DNA of 35,168 nt from Prochlorococcus sp. AG-315-C08 (GCA_003284185.1 QBWB01000006.1:1-35168), one strand, 5' to 3'. Positions 23,162 to 31,342 are shown, counted from the stretch's first letter. Numbers and translations: made by a program. The notes: generated by a model from the sequence alone, not told the origin.

Positions 23162-25012
23162 TCAACCAAATCCAGTCATGTCAGTAAAGAGTGCCTTGTT
23201 TTCTGCTGACTCTGCGAAACCTAAGAGAACTTCATATCTAGTTTCTGCTCCACTATTCAATTGACCTAACCAATAGTTCAATCCACTTCTATCAGGTAAT
23301 CTCCCTAGTACATTTTGATAGAGATTATTGACGTAAGTGCTATCAGAGACATTTGCTCCATAACGTTCTTTAAATTCATCTGAGACAAGAAATGATGATG
23401 CTACTGCTCGCTCATCATTTTCTCCAGAAGTGTATTTCTCAATCCAATACTTCAACCCATCAGCATCTGGAAGGCGTTTGAAAGAGGCGTTATAAAGACG
23501 GAACATTTTCCCAGAATCTGTATTTAAACCAGTCACTTGATCGAAAGTTCCTTTGATATCAACGATGGCACTGATGTCTCTAAAGGAACTTGTCGCTGCT
23601 TCTCCTGTAAATGTTAGTAGTGGCAATCCAGTGATGTCGTCATAACCAGAGTCAGTTTTAATTTCATAGACCCCATTTCCTTTGTTGTAGAACTTGTAAT
23701 CACTAAACTCACCGCTATAGGTTTTAAAGATATCTACTTTTGATTCTTCAACTGTTTGATCTGAGAACTGAATGTATTCAATACTTGTGAGAGTATCTGT
23801 GCCGTCATTAGTACCTGTTCTTTGGTCTGCGACTTCTATGGAACTAGTACTTCTTGTAAAGGAATAATTAGAAAACTCTCCTGAATAAATGGAAGTATCA
23901 GAACCATTACCACCATCAATAACATCATTACCTCTTCCGCCAGTAATTGAGTCATTGCCCTCTAATGCATTTATCTCATCAATACCTATTCCACCAAAAA
24001 CGCTGTCATTAGAGTTGCTAACTGAACTAATTACTTCAGATAGATCATTAACTGAAAGAGTAAATGCTTGTGTAAATGTAAATTCACTTTGATCAGTTGT
24101 TTTTAATCGAATCTTATAAGAAGACTTGCTTTCGAAATCAGGTTGAAATTTTATCTTTAAAAAATTGCTATCAATAATAAAAGAATCATTGTCTGTATCT
24201 CCATCACCTTCGACTAAGGAATAAATATGATTATCATTCAAATCATCGTCGATAGTTGACAGTATTGAGATAGAGGAATTTTCACTTATATTTTCATTGA
24301 AAGTTTTACTTGAGAGTCGTATTGCAGTAGGGGTATTACCTTTCTCAACCCCCCAAATTGCTTGTAATGCTTCTATGTCTAATGATGTGAAAGATGGTTT
24401 ATTTCTGTTTCCATCAACATAATTGTATGACATTCTTGAATTTTCCGTTGTATATCTTGAGTCCCAAGGATCGAATGCATCATGTCTTAATCCAAAAACG
24501 TGAGCAATCTCATGGACAATAGTGTTCCCATTAATTGCTCGTAATGTAGGGTAATTATCTAAATATCTACCACTACTCTGCTCTTCCCATATAACTTCAT
24601 TATAGGACTTACCCCAAGTAACAATATTATTTGTTTGACTTTTCACAACTGCGCCATTTCCTCCTGCTATTCCCCATGTTCTGTCAGCATGTATATTCGT
24701 TTTATAAATATCAACCATTGCTAAATCTGGTGAATAAACTCTCTCAAAATCAAGATCAATAATTGAGTCTAAAACTTCAAAAGTATCAATAATATATTTC
24801 TCTGTGTCATCAGTGATTTCATAAGCATATTGTTCACATTGTGTTTTAAAAAATTGATAATTTACACTGCTATCTTCATTATGAATATAATAATTTAATT
24901 TTTTAGTATATTTTATCCCGTCATTTTCTGCCATATAATCAATAGCAAGATAATACCTGGAACTTTTATTTAAAAAACCTGATAAAGCAATATCGTTTAT
25001 CGTTAATGTCAC
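23162..25012 (-). CDS. Secreted metzincin-type zinc metalloprotease with cadherin-like, RTX calcium-binding and DUF4214-like regions
   Basis: HEIAHVFGLRH matches HExxHxxGxxH, followed by Met-turn-like RMSYNY; RTX nonapeptides NALEGNDSITGGRGNDVIDGGNGSD; C-terminal repeated RLPDxxGLxYWxxxxxSG segments. Confidence 0.85.
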   Translation of the reverse strand: MTLTINDIALSGFLNKSSRYYLAIDYMAENDGIKYTKKLNYYIHNEDSSVNYQFFKTQCEQYAYEITDDTEKYIIDTFEVLDSIIDLDFERVYSPDLAMVDIYKTNIHADRTWGIAGGNGAVVKSQTNNIVTWGKSYNEVIWEEQSSGRYLDNYPTLRAINGNTIVHEIAHVFGLRHDAFDPWDSRYTTENSRMSYNYVDGNRNKPSFTSLDIEALQAIWGVEKGNTPTAIRLSSKTFNENISENSSISILSTIDDDLNDNHIYSLVEGDGDTDNDSFIIDSNFLKIKFQPDFESKSSYKIRLKTTDQSEFTFTQAFTLSVNDLSEVISSVSNSNDSVFGGIGIDEINALEGNDSITGGRGNDVIDGGNGSDTSIYSGEFSNYSFTRSTSSIEVADQRTGTNDGTDTLTSIEYIQFSDQTVEESKVDIFKTYSGEFSDYKFYNKGNGVYEIKTDSGYDDITGLPLLTFTGEAATSSFRDISAIVDIKGTFDQVTGLNTDSGKMFRLYNASFKRLPDADGLKYWIEKYTSGENDERAVASSFLVSDEFKERYGANVSDSTYVNNLYQNVLGRLPDRSGLNYWLGQLNSGAETRYEVLLGFAESAENKALFTDMTGFG

Positions 25013-25182
25013 TTATAGATAATTTATTTATCTATTTATTATAGAAGTTCTATTTTAAGTAGATTAAAATGTAGTTAATTTCCTTTGTTTGTCATATGAG
25101 TTCTCTACAAAAGCATCATTGAGTATTTTAATCAAAATATTTTGTACCTCTTCGAAAATGCTAACTATTTGCTTTAAAACAA

Positions 25183-25202
25183 GTTCCACGTGAGTTCCAC
25201 GT
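25183..25202 (+). repeat. Cassette 1 right iterons GTTCCACGTGA-GTTCCACGT
   Basis: Identical to left outer iterons. Confidence 0.93.
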
Positions 25203-25254
25203 GGTAAAATAGGGGGACAAATCCCTGTCAACTACTCAGTTTTTTCCACAGGTG

Positions 25255-25270
25255 CTATTGAGTGGGAATA
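25255..25270 (+). repeat. guaA-core copy 2: CTATTGAGTGGGAATA (16/16)
   Basis: Exact copy of guaA 3' end in intergenic DNA. Confidence 0.97.
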
Positions 25271-25308
25271 AACGTCTACAAATAAGTAGCTATAGACTAA
25301 ATACTTGA

Positions 25309-25330
25309 GTTTCACATGCGTTTCGTATGG
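25309..25330 (+). repeat. Cassette 2 left outer iterons GTTTCACATGC-GTTTCGTATGG
   Basis: Direct reading, 11-bp period. Confidence 0.8.
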
Positions 25331-25369
25331 AATATTGTTTACGTACTATCAAGGGTTTTGGGGTCAGTA

Positions 25370-25389
25370 GTTTCACACGAGTTTCACAA
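25370..25389 (+). repeat. Cassette 2 left inner iterons GTTTCACACGA-GTTTCACAA
   Basis: Direct reading, 11-bp period. Confidence 0.9.
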
Positions 25390-25526
25390 GTCCCCTTTTT
25401 ACCTTCTCTATAGAGAAATCGTAGAAGGATTGATTTCTCTACGGTTATTGCAACATGATCTTCTTGCTTTACGAAAAGATGCTTGCAACTTTGTACTTAG
25501 CTAGAAATTAAGGAAGATCTTATGAA

Positions 25527-26027
25527 TTGAACAAAAGAATAATTATGCGTCGCTTTATAAGTCTTCCATTACTTCTTGGGCTTTCTTTACCTGCATTTGC
25601 AGAGGTTGATCCTAAAGTCCATCAGATGTGTCTACAAGCAAAGGATTATCAAGGTTGCGTGAATGCCAATGTTGGTAGATCCAATTCTGTAGAGATCTTC
25701 AACAATCCAGGGACAGCAAGCTCTAGAGGCAATTCCTGTCCTTATGGTTATGCGTTTATTGGACAAGGCTATTGCGCTGAGGTCATTTGCAAAATGGGAG
25801 GGCGGAATAATCCTTTACTTGCTGGAAAGAAATGGAAATGTACTCCCAAGCCTGGAGAAACAAGGGCTAATTTAGAACCAGGTCCAAAGGTTCGTGCTGG
25901 AAATAATAATCAATGCCCGAAGGGGGATCCTCAAATAGGATGGTCGAGCACTTGTGAAGCTCCTTATAAAGAGCCCCCTAAAGCTGACAGAATAGAAGGT
26001 CGACGTAATTACCGTTCAGGTTATTGA
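25527..26027 (+). CDS. Small secreted cysteine-containing hypothetical protein
   Basis: Signal peptide MRRFISLPLLLGLSLPAFA from the internal ATG (about 25545); several Cys; no recognised domain. Confidence 0.8.
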   Translation: MNKRIIMRRFISLPLLLGLSLPAFAEVDPKVHQMCLQAKDYQGCVNANVGRSNSVEIFNNPGTASSRGNSCPYGYAFIGQGYCAEVICKMGGRNNPLLAGKKWKCTPKPGETRANLEPGPKVRAGNNNQCPKGDPQIGWSSTCEAPYKEPPKADRIEGRRNYRSGY

Positions 26028-26161
26028 CTAATAATCTTTAGAACTAAATGAACCGCTTATTACTACTTAGTGGTTCACTGGAACAAAGAAGAAACAAAGA
26101 ACGATTTCTCCTCACAACTATCGTAGTTTTGTTGTCATGATGACTAGATCATCTCTTATGT

Positions 26162-26184
26162 GTTTCACACGAGTTTCACACGAG
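26162..26184 (+). repeat. Cassette 2 right iterons GTTTCACACGA-GTTTCACACGAG
   Basis: Direct reading; matches 25370-25388. Confidence 0.9.
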
Positions 26185-26257
26185 AGTTAGATATAATCAA
26201 ATGCCATAATTTCTTCAGTTGCAGCAAGGGAATCTGAGTTTGGTATTTTTAGAGGTT

Positions 26258-26273
26258 CTATTGAGTGGGAATA
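26258..26273 (+). repeat. guaA-core copy 3: CTATTGAGTGGGAATA (16/16)
   Basis: Exact copy. Confidence 0.97.
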
Positions 26274-26307
26274 GTTTAGGGCAATAAAACGTAGTCAGTC
26301 ACTCAAA

Positions 26308-26324
26308 AACTCACTTCACCGTGA
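26308..26324 (+). repeat. Cassette 3 left outer iteron AACTCACTTCACCGTGA
   Basis: Exact 17-bp match to 28879-28895. Confidence 0.9.
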
Positions 26325-26331
26325 ATAAGAA

Positions 26332-26437
26332 GTGACAGAGTGACAAGGGGTTTCAAGTAGTCACTTCACCTTCACTTCACCGTGTCACCTTGTCACCTTC
26401 TCTACGGAGAAATCGTAGAAAGTTTTTTTCTCTACAC
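26332..26437 (+). repeat. Family A left-end block, copy in cassette 3
   Basis: GTGACAGAGTGACAAGG, GTCACCTTGTCACCTTCTCTACGGAGAAATCGTAGAAAG...TCTCTACAC. Confidence 0.88.
26362..26384 (+). repeat. Cassette 3 left inner iterons CACTTCACCTT-CACTTCACCGTG
   Basis: Direct reading, 11-bp period. Confidence 0.9.
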
Positions 26438-26688
26438 TTTGGGTTGTAGAGAAGATGTAGAGAAAACGTCAAAGAAAGAAGATACACTCGACGATGCCAT
26501 AGTGTAGAGAAATCGTAGAAAGATGTTTTTCTCTGAAAGATTAAATATTTTTATTCTGTGGAAGTTGTCAATTCTCCTTTTTAGAAACCCAGAACTGATA
26601 CATTTCTCCGAAGGTATGTGGATGTTTTTCTTCAAATCTTTCCCAGTTTTGTAAGTTCTTTTGTTTTTTATCTTCTGGGAAATGCTTC

Positions 26689-28632
26689 CTATAAAGAGGG
26701 ATGAAATTTTTGTATTGGAGGTTTGCTCGGAATAAAGTCCCTTTTCAAATTCTGGAAAAATTTGGGTCCTTTTATTTTCTCATTGGTAATTTTGCTGACG
26801 CTTTCATCTCCTATCTTTTGCGCGTATGCGACCCAGTTTCTCATTATGAGAAAGTTATTTAAATTAAATCCCTCCAAACTTTTGTTTTGTTTACCCCAAT
26901 TTTTCTTACCTTTATCTATTTTTTCTTCGATGCTTCTCCATTGTTCATTGTAATTCATTGGTTGATCTCCAGATATTTCTATCTCTTTATATTTTGGGAA
27001 TTCTAGTGGATATTCAGAACAACCTCTCTTTACTTTGGATATTAAATCAATTCTAATATTATTTTGAAGGTGAACATTCAACTTTTTCGATATTTTTAAC
27101 GCCTCAGTTAGACCTAAACAAAATATAAGTCCTTTATAAAATCCTGAGATATTAGATCTACACTCTATAATACATTTCCTACTATTTCTATTCTCAAGTT
27201 CTAGCGTATTGAAAACTAAAAATAGTTTGATTAATTCAACTATTGAATCTACCTCAACTTGAACTTTATAACATCCAAAGCAAAATTCAGGAATTATTTT
27301 TTTTTGATTGAAAATTAGCATATGTCTTTTACAATTGAAATTTATTTCATTGAATTTATATACTTGCGATAAGGATGTTTCCAGATCCAAATTATATTTT
27401 TTATAAATCTCTAGTCCATCCTTATAAAGTTTTATTGCTTCTTCATCAGTGATTATAGAGTTATGTTGTTTGCGAAGACTGAGATTTTTGAATTCTTTAT
27501 TTATTACATATAATGGATTTTTACCCATTGATTTTGGTTCGTATATAGTTAGTAAATTTAATAAATTATTTTCAATAGATTTATTTTTAGGATCGAGTTC
27601 AATTGCTTTGTGGTATGACAATTCTGCTTCTTGTAATTTGCCTAGATTTCTCAATATGATTCCCAGATTATGATGCGCGTCTGCAAGATCAGGTTTGATT
27701 TCAATTGCTTTGCGAGTAGATAATTCTGCTTCTTTTAATTTGCCTAGATCATTCAATAAGACTCCCAAATTGGAATGAGCATTCGCGAAATTAGGATTCA
27801 GTTCAATTGCTTTGCGAGTTGATATTTCTGCGTCTTGTAATTTGCCTAGATTTCTCAATATGATTCCCAGATTATGATGCGCGTCTGCAAGATCAGGTTT
27901 GATTTCAATTGCTTTGCGAGTAGATAATTCTGCTTCTTTTAATTTGCCTAGATCATTCAATAAGACTCCCAAATTGTAATGTGCTTCTGCGTAATCAGGA
28001 TTCAGTTCAATTGCTTTGCGAGTAGATGATTCTGCGTCTTGTAATTTGCCCAGATCTATCAATATGGTTCCTAGATTGGAATGCGCCTCTGCGAAATCAG
28101 GATTCAGTTCAATTGCTTTGCGAGTAGATAATTCTGCGTCTTCTAACTTGTCTAGATCTATCAATATGGTTCCTAGATTGTAATGCGCCTCTGCGAAATT
28201 AGGATTCAGTTCAATTGCTTTGCGAGTAGATAATTCTGCGTCTTTTAAATGACCAAGATCTCTCAATATATTGCCCAGATTGGAATGTGCTTCTGCGTAA
28301 TCAGGTTTGATTTTAATTGCTTTGCGGTAGGACAATGCTGCGTCTTTTAATTTGCCAAGATTCTTTAATATGACTCCATAATTAGAAAAAACATCAGGGT
28401 CTTTGAATCCTTGTTTTATACAATACTGATAGTATTTTGTTGCTTCTGTAATATTTCCTTTTAGGTGAAACTGAATTGCTTTATTAATTATTTGTTCTTT
28501 AGAAGGTTTAGTAGGATTATTTGTATTAATAGTAATATTTTCTTTGATTTCTCCTAAAGCAAATGGCACTGGGAATGTAATTACTTCCATTACTTTTTTC
28601 TTTCCTTCTCCATCTTGACTAGAACTATCCAT
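26689..28632 (-). CDS. TPR-repeat protein with unidentified C-terminal domain
   Basis: Eight or more 34-aa TPRs (AHxNLGxxLxDLGKLxxAELSTRKAIELNPxFAE). Confidence 0.9.
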   Translation of the reverse strand: MDSSSQDGEGKKKVMEVITFPVPFALGEIKENITINTNNPTKPSKEQIINKAIQFHLKGNITEATKYYQYCIKQGFKDPDVFSNYGVILKNLGKLKDAALSYRKAIKIKPDYAEAHSNLGNILRDLGHLKDAELSTRKAIELNPNFAEAHYNLGTILIDLDKLEDAELSTRKAIELNPDFAEAHSNLGTILIDLGKLQDAESSTRKAIELNPDYAEAHYNLGVLLNDLGKLKEAELSTRKAIEIKPDLADAHHNLGIILRNLGKLQDAEISTRKAIELNPNFANAHSNLGVLLNDLGKLKEAELSTRKAIEIKPDLADAHHNLGIILRNLGKLQEAELSYHKAIELDPKNKSIENNLLNLLTIYEPKSMGKNPLYVINKEFKNLSLRKQHNSIITDEEAIKLYKDGLEIYKKYNLDLETSLSQVYKFNEINFNCKRHMLIFNQKKIIPEFCFGCYKVQVEVDSIVELIKLFLVFNTLELENRNSRKCIIECRSNISGFYKGLIFCLGLTEALKISKKLNVHLQNNIRIDLISKVKRGCSEYPLEFPKYKEIEISGDQPMNYNEQWRSIEEKIDKGKKNWGKQNKSLEGFNLNNFLIMRNWVAYAQKIGDESVSKITNEKIKGPKFFQNLKRDFIPSKPPIQKFHPSL

Positions 28633-28878
28633 CTTCTCTTATCTTTTCTCTTTTTCCGATTTTACTACTAATTTGAATCCTTATTAATTCTTTCTGAAAT
28701 TATTTTGAAACTGATAGAGCAAGAATAAAAAAACAGGTCTGTGAATTATTTCTCTACATAGCGCGCAGGTGACAAGGTGACAAAATGTTAGGTGGAGACA
28801 GCAATATCGTAGAAAGTGCTCTATGAGTTCTCTACAAATGCTTCATAGACAGTCAAAAAAACCCAAATGAACTGGCAC

Positions 28879-28905
28879 AACTCACTTCACCGTGACTTCA
28901 CCGTG
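28879..28905 (+). repeat. Cassette 3 right iterons (AA)CTCACTTCACCGTGA-CTTCACCGTG
   Basis: Direct reading, 11-bp period. Confidence 0.92.
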
Positions 28906-28967
28906 CTAATGTTAAAGAAATAAACCCTGTCTATGACTGCGTTTTTACCCACTATTATTACCAAGCA

Positions 28968-28983
28968 CTATTGAGTGGGAATA
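28968..28983 (+). repeat. guaA-core copy 4: CTATTGAGTGGGAATA (16/16; 5' flank CA also matches guaA)
   Basis: Exact copy; CACTATTGAGTGGGAATAG shared with guaA. Confidence 0.97.
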
Positions 28984-29042
28984 GTTTAGGGCGGTAAAAC
29001 CAAGTCCACCACTCAAAAACCCACTTCCACACCAGAAATGAA

Positions 29043-29148
29043 GTGACTGAGTGACAAGGATCTTGCATGCCTACTTCCACACGACTTCCACAAGTCACCT
29101 TGTCACCGTCTCCATGGAGAAATCGTAGAAAGTCTTTTTTCTCTACAC
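29043..29148 (+). repeat. Family A left-end block, copy in cassette 4
   Basis: GTGACTGAGTGACAAGG, GTCACCTTGTCACC...GGAGAAATCGTAGAAAG...TCTCTACAC. Confidence 0.88.
29073..29092 (+). repeat. Cassette 4 left inner iterons ACTTCCACACG-ACTTCCACA
   Basis: Direct reading, 11-bp period; further single copy at 29023. Confidence 0.9.
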
Positions 29149-29298
29149 CTACTATTCTTAGTCAAATTCCTAGAGTTTTAAAATTTGAAAATTAATTGAC
29201 GATTTCTCTACGTATTTAAAGAATTAATGACATCAAAAAAGCACCCCCATTATGCTTTAAGCGACCCCCTTGTTCACCAAACAGAATTAGCTTCTAAC

Positions 29299-29466
29299 TT
29301 AGAGAATTACTCTTTGGGGACGACTCACAGAACAGATACCAAATTGCATACACTCCATTACATCATCCTCATATCTTGGTTTGTCGTTAGGAGAAATTAG
29401 AGCACGTATGTCTTTCTTTGCTCTTGGGAGTACAAACTCGCTGAATAGATTCTTTGAAAATGGCAT
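29299..29466 (-). CDS. Small hypothetical protein (55 aa, below ORF-track cutoff)
   Basis: Manual translation: MPFSKNLFSEFVLPRAKKDIRALISPNDKPRYEDDVMECMQFGICSVSRPQRVIL-stop. Confidence 0.5.
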   Translation of the reverse strand: MPFSKNLFSEFVLPRAKKDIRALISPNDKPRYEDDVMECMQFGICSVSRPQRVIL

Positions 29467-29585
29467 GGTTAGACCTCCTGAAGATCCTGACTTATTTCTA
29501 ACTGGTTTGGACTAGAAAAACATGAGGTTAAACACCCAAAATACTCTGAATACGCTTTAACCGACCCCCCCCCCATTTGTATTAC

Positions 29586-29822
29586 TTAAGGAGTGGTTAG
29601 TATCAGATCCACTAATTGTTTTTTATTCAGATTGGAGATTCTTTTAACTCCAATCAGCATTGCTTTTAATTCTTTATTGGTTTTCTGCATTAGGAGTGTT
29701 CTTTGGTCTATGCAAAACCCTTTCTTGATAACTGAAAGAAGAGTCAGAAGAGCATCAAAGATTGCCATTGAAGCGAGGATGCAAAACATCATCACAGAAT
29801 CAGCAGTGGTAGTTAAGTTCAT
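29586..29822 (-). CDS. Small hypothetical protein, C-terminal SAP/HeH-like helix-turn segment
   Basis: 78 aa; KELKAMLIGVKRISNLNKKQLVDLIL resembles SAP-like motifs. Confidence 0.5.
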   Translation of the reverse strand: MNLTTTADSVMMFCILASMAIFDALLTLLSVIKKGFCIDQRTLLMQKTNKELKAMLIGVKRISNLNKKQLVDLILTTP

Positions 29823-29852
29823 TGGTTTTTTGGGAGAATTTTTTGTTGGTGA

Positions 29853-30137
29853 TTAGGCGACTTCAGGACATAATGCAATATCTAGTACCCTCTTCCTTTG
29901 CCAGTTCCGACAACGTTTTCTTAGATGCTCGCCTTGAGGAATCAATCTTTGATGAACAGGACAGGTCAAAAGGGTCACGCATGACTGTGCACAGGCATAA
30001 GTGAAGTGCTCACAGGTCATACAGACAGAACTACCTCTAGACCTCATAAGTTCCAAGTCAGTGAAGTAGTCCCACTCTTCAGGGTTCTCCAGAACCTCGA
30101 TAGGTGAAACGAATCTTGATTTCTTTGACCATTCCAT
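29853..30137 (-). CDS. Small Cys-rich hypothetical protein
   Basis: 94 aa with CMTCEHFTYACAQSCVTLLTCPVHQ, plausible metal site. Confidence 0.6.
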   Translation of the reverse strand: MEWSKKSRFVSPIEVLENPEEWDYFTDLELMRSRGSSVCMTCEHFTYACAQSCVTLLTCPVHQRLIPQGEHLRKRCRNWQRKRVLDIALCPEVA

Positions 30138-30292
30138 AGTTCCCCTTAAGAAAGAGACAAAAAAAGCACCTGCTCACTGGTGCTTCCTTTGCGTTTGCGA
30201 TAGGGGTCAGACTAGTACAAATATACTGTTTTGTCTAGTTGGTAAAGCATGTGAATCTTTCGTTACTGCCAATAAGGCAAACTTATTAGCTC

Positions 30293-30508
30293 TTGCAAAA
30301 TAGATACGAAAGCAAAGATCCAAGAGGAAAGCGATTTCATATGACGAACGCGATTTGCTTGAATTGTGGTGTATTCAAGTCAGGTAGTTTTATTCCATGC
30401 CCTACATGGGAAATAATTTTTTCAGAAGAACCAAAATTGCAGTTGATACAATATTCCAAGACATCCCGCGAGAGCAGCAGAAGGAATAAAAAAGATCAAC
30501 CTCAATAG
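30293..30508 (+). CDS. Small protein with zinc-ribbon-like N-terminus, possibly degenerate
   Basis: MTNAICLNCGVFKSGSFIPCPTW (internal ATG about 30341): CxxC ... CP with the expected last Cys missing. Confidence 0.45.
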   Translation: MQNRYESKDPRGKRFHMTNAICLNCGVFKSGSFIPCPTWEIIFSEEPKLQLIQYSKTSRESSRRNKKDQPQ

Positions 30509-30567
30509 TTCTAAGTAATTTATTTTTAACGACAAAACAAAACTGCTTTCTTTCTTGAGAATATTGT

Positions 30568-30744
30568 ATGAAAATGATATTCAAATCAGAGAAAGGAAAA
30601 TCCTTTACGCAAGAAGAGGCAATAAACCTTTTAGTGTCTCTGAACGCTACAGATTTCAATTCAGAAAAGAAGTGGAGAGGTTTTTATAACTCTTTATCGA
30701 TGAGTGAATTACAACAAGAATGGAATGAGTGCTGGAAAACTTAA
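30568..30744 (+). CDS. Small hypothetical protein (58 aa, below ORF-track cutoff)
   Basis: Manual translation: MKMIFKSEKGKSFTQEEAINLLVSLNATDFNSEKKWRGFYNSLSMSELQQEWNECWKT-stop, followed by a terminator hairpin. Confidence 0.6.
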   Translation: MKMIFKSEKGKSFTQEEAINLLVSLNATDFNSEKKWRGFYNSLSMSELQQEWNECWKT

Positions 30745-30754
30745 AGACATGAAG

Positions 30755-30783
30755 AAGGGGGTGAGATGTTGGTCACCCCCTTT
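30755..30783 (+). terminator. Rho-independent-like hairpin AAGGGGGTGA-gatgttgg-TCACCCCCTT
   Basis: Perfect 10-bp stem, 11 nt after a stop codon; short T run. Confidence 0.65.
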
Positions 30784-30832
30784 GAGGCAATTATTTGATT
30801 GGTGGAATAATCCTTAAAGTTTGCAGTGTTGT

Positions 30833-31072
30833 TTATTTACCGCCATTGCAGAAGCGAACTGCACTGGAAGCACTTTTACCACTTGCTTGTACTTCTTCAA
30901 CACACTCGTTGAAAACGTTGGCTCCTTTTTTGAGTGAGCAAAAACTCAATGCAATTGCAGCAAGAGCAACTGCAGAAACAACACTAGAACCTAGTTGAAT
31001 GATTCCATAAGCGAACATTGCTTTTCCTTTTCCACCGCACTTTTTTTTCTCTTTGTTGTTTTCGTCAGTCAT
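30833..31072 (-). CDS. Small single-pass membrane protein, Cys-containing
   Basis: 79 aa, hydrophobic core MFAYGIIQLGSSVVSAVALAAIALSF. Confidence 0.65.
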   Translation of the reverse strand: MTDENNKEKKKCGGKGKAMFAYGIIQLGSSVVSAVALAAIALSFCSLKKGANVFNECVEEVQASGKSASSAVRFCNGGK

Positions 31073-31152
31073 TGAGTTAATGGTTAATTAATTAATTAAT
31101 TTAATTGATTGCTTGAAAAAATTACCTCAAAGATTGTGCTGAAAACCGTTCA

Positions 31153-31184
31153 ACTTCACATTTACCTTAGATTGACTTCCACAC
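31153..31184 (+). repeat. Cassette 4 right iterons ACTTCACA ... ACTTCCACAC (22 bp apart)
   Basis: Direct reading; spacing is two 11-bp units. Confidence 0.6.
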
Positions 31185-31236
31185 TATATAATATGGGTTC
31201 AAAACTCTGTTCAGTACTCAATAATTTCAGCAGGTG

Positions 31237-31252
31237 CTATTGAGTGGGAGTA
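31237..31252 (+). repeat. guaA-core copy 5: CTATTGAGTGGGAGTA (15/16)
   Basis: One mismatch, synonymous GAA to GAG. Confidence 0.95.
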
Positions 31253-31342
31253 AAATACCAGCATAAAATCCAGTCATAAACTAAATACTTGAGTTTTACA
31301 TGGAATAGTCCTTACCTACTTTCAAGTGTTTTGGGGTCAGTA

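Larger units (their letters stand above)
22896..25270. mobile_element. guaA cassette 1 (end family A), cargo RTX metalloprotease
   Basis: Bounded by cores 1 and 2; 20-bp exact direct repeat GTTCCACGTGAGTTCCACGT at both ends (22952-22971 and 25183-25202). Confidence 0.8.
25255..26273. mobile_element. guaA cassette 2 (end family B), cargo small secreted protein
   Basis: Bounded by cores 2 and 3; GTTTCACACGAGTTTCACA at both ends (25370 and 26162). Confidence 0.8.
26258..28983. mobile_element. guaA cassette 3 (end family A), cargo TPR protein
   Basis: Bounded by cores 3 and 4; AACTCACTTCACCGTGA 17-bp match between ends (26308 and 28879). Confidence 0.8.
28968..31252. mobile_element. guaA cassette 4 (end family A), cargo cluster of tiny ORFs
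   Basis: Bounded by cores 4 and 5; ACTTCCACAC iterons at left (29073) and right (31175). Confidence 0.75.

Noticed and set aside
22729-23169. Minus-strand ORFs of 71 and 63 aa at the guaA 3' end
   Set aside because: Run across the guaA core and the left-end repeats; best explained by repeat sequence, not coding.
25316-25504. 62-aa + ORF
   Set aside because: Lies over the cassette 2 left-end iterons and the TCTCTAC block.
26432-26635. 67-aa minus ORF
   Set aside because: Made largely of left-end repeat sequence.
30402-30659. 85-aa minus ORF
   Set aside because: Antisense to the better-supported 58-aa + ORF (30568-30744) with its terminator.
31084-31104. TTAA/ATTA microsatellite upstream of the 79-aa gene
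   Set aside because: Short AT-repeat expected in AT-rich DNA; no further support for function.
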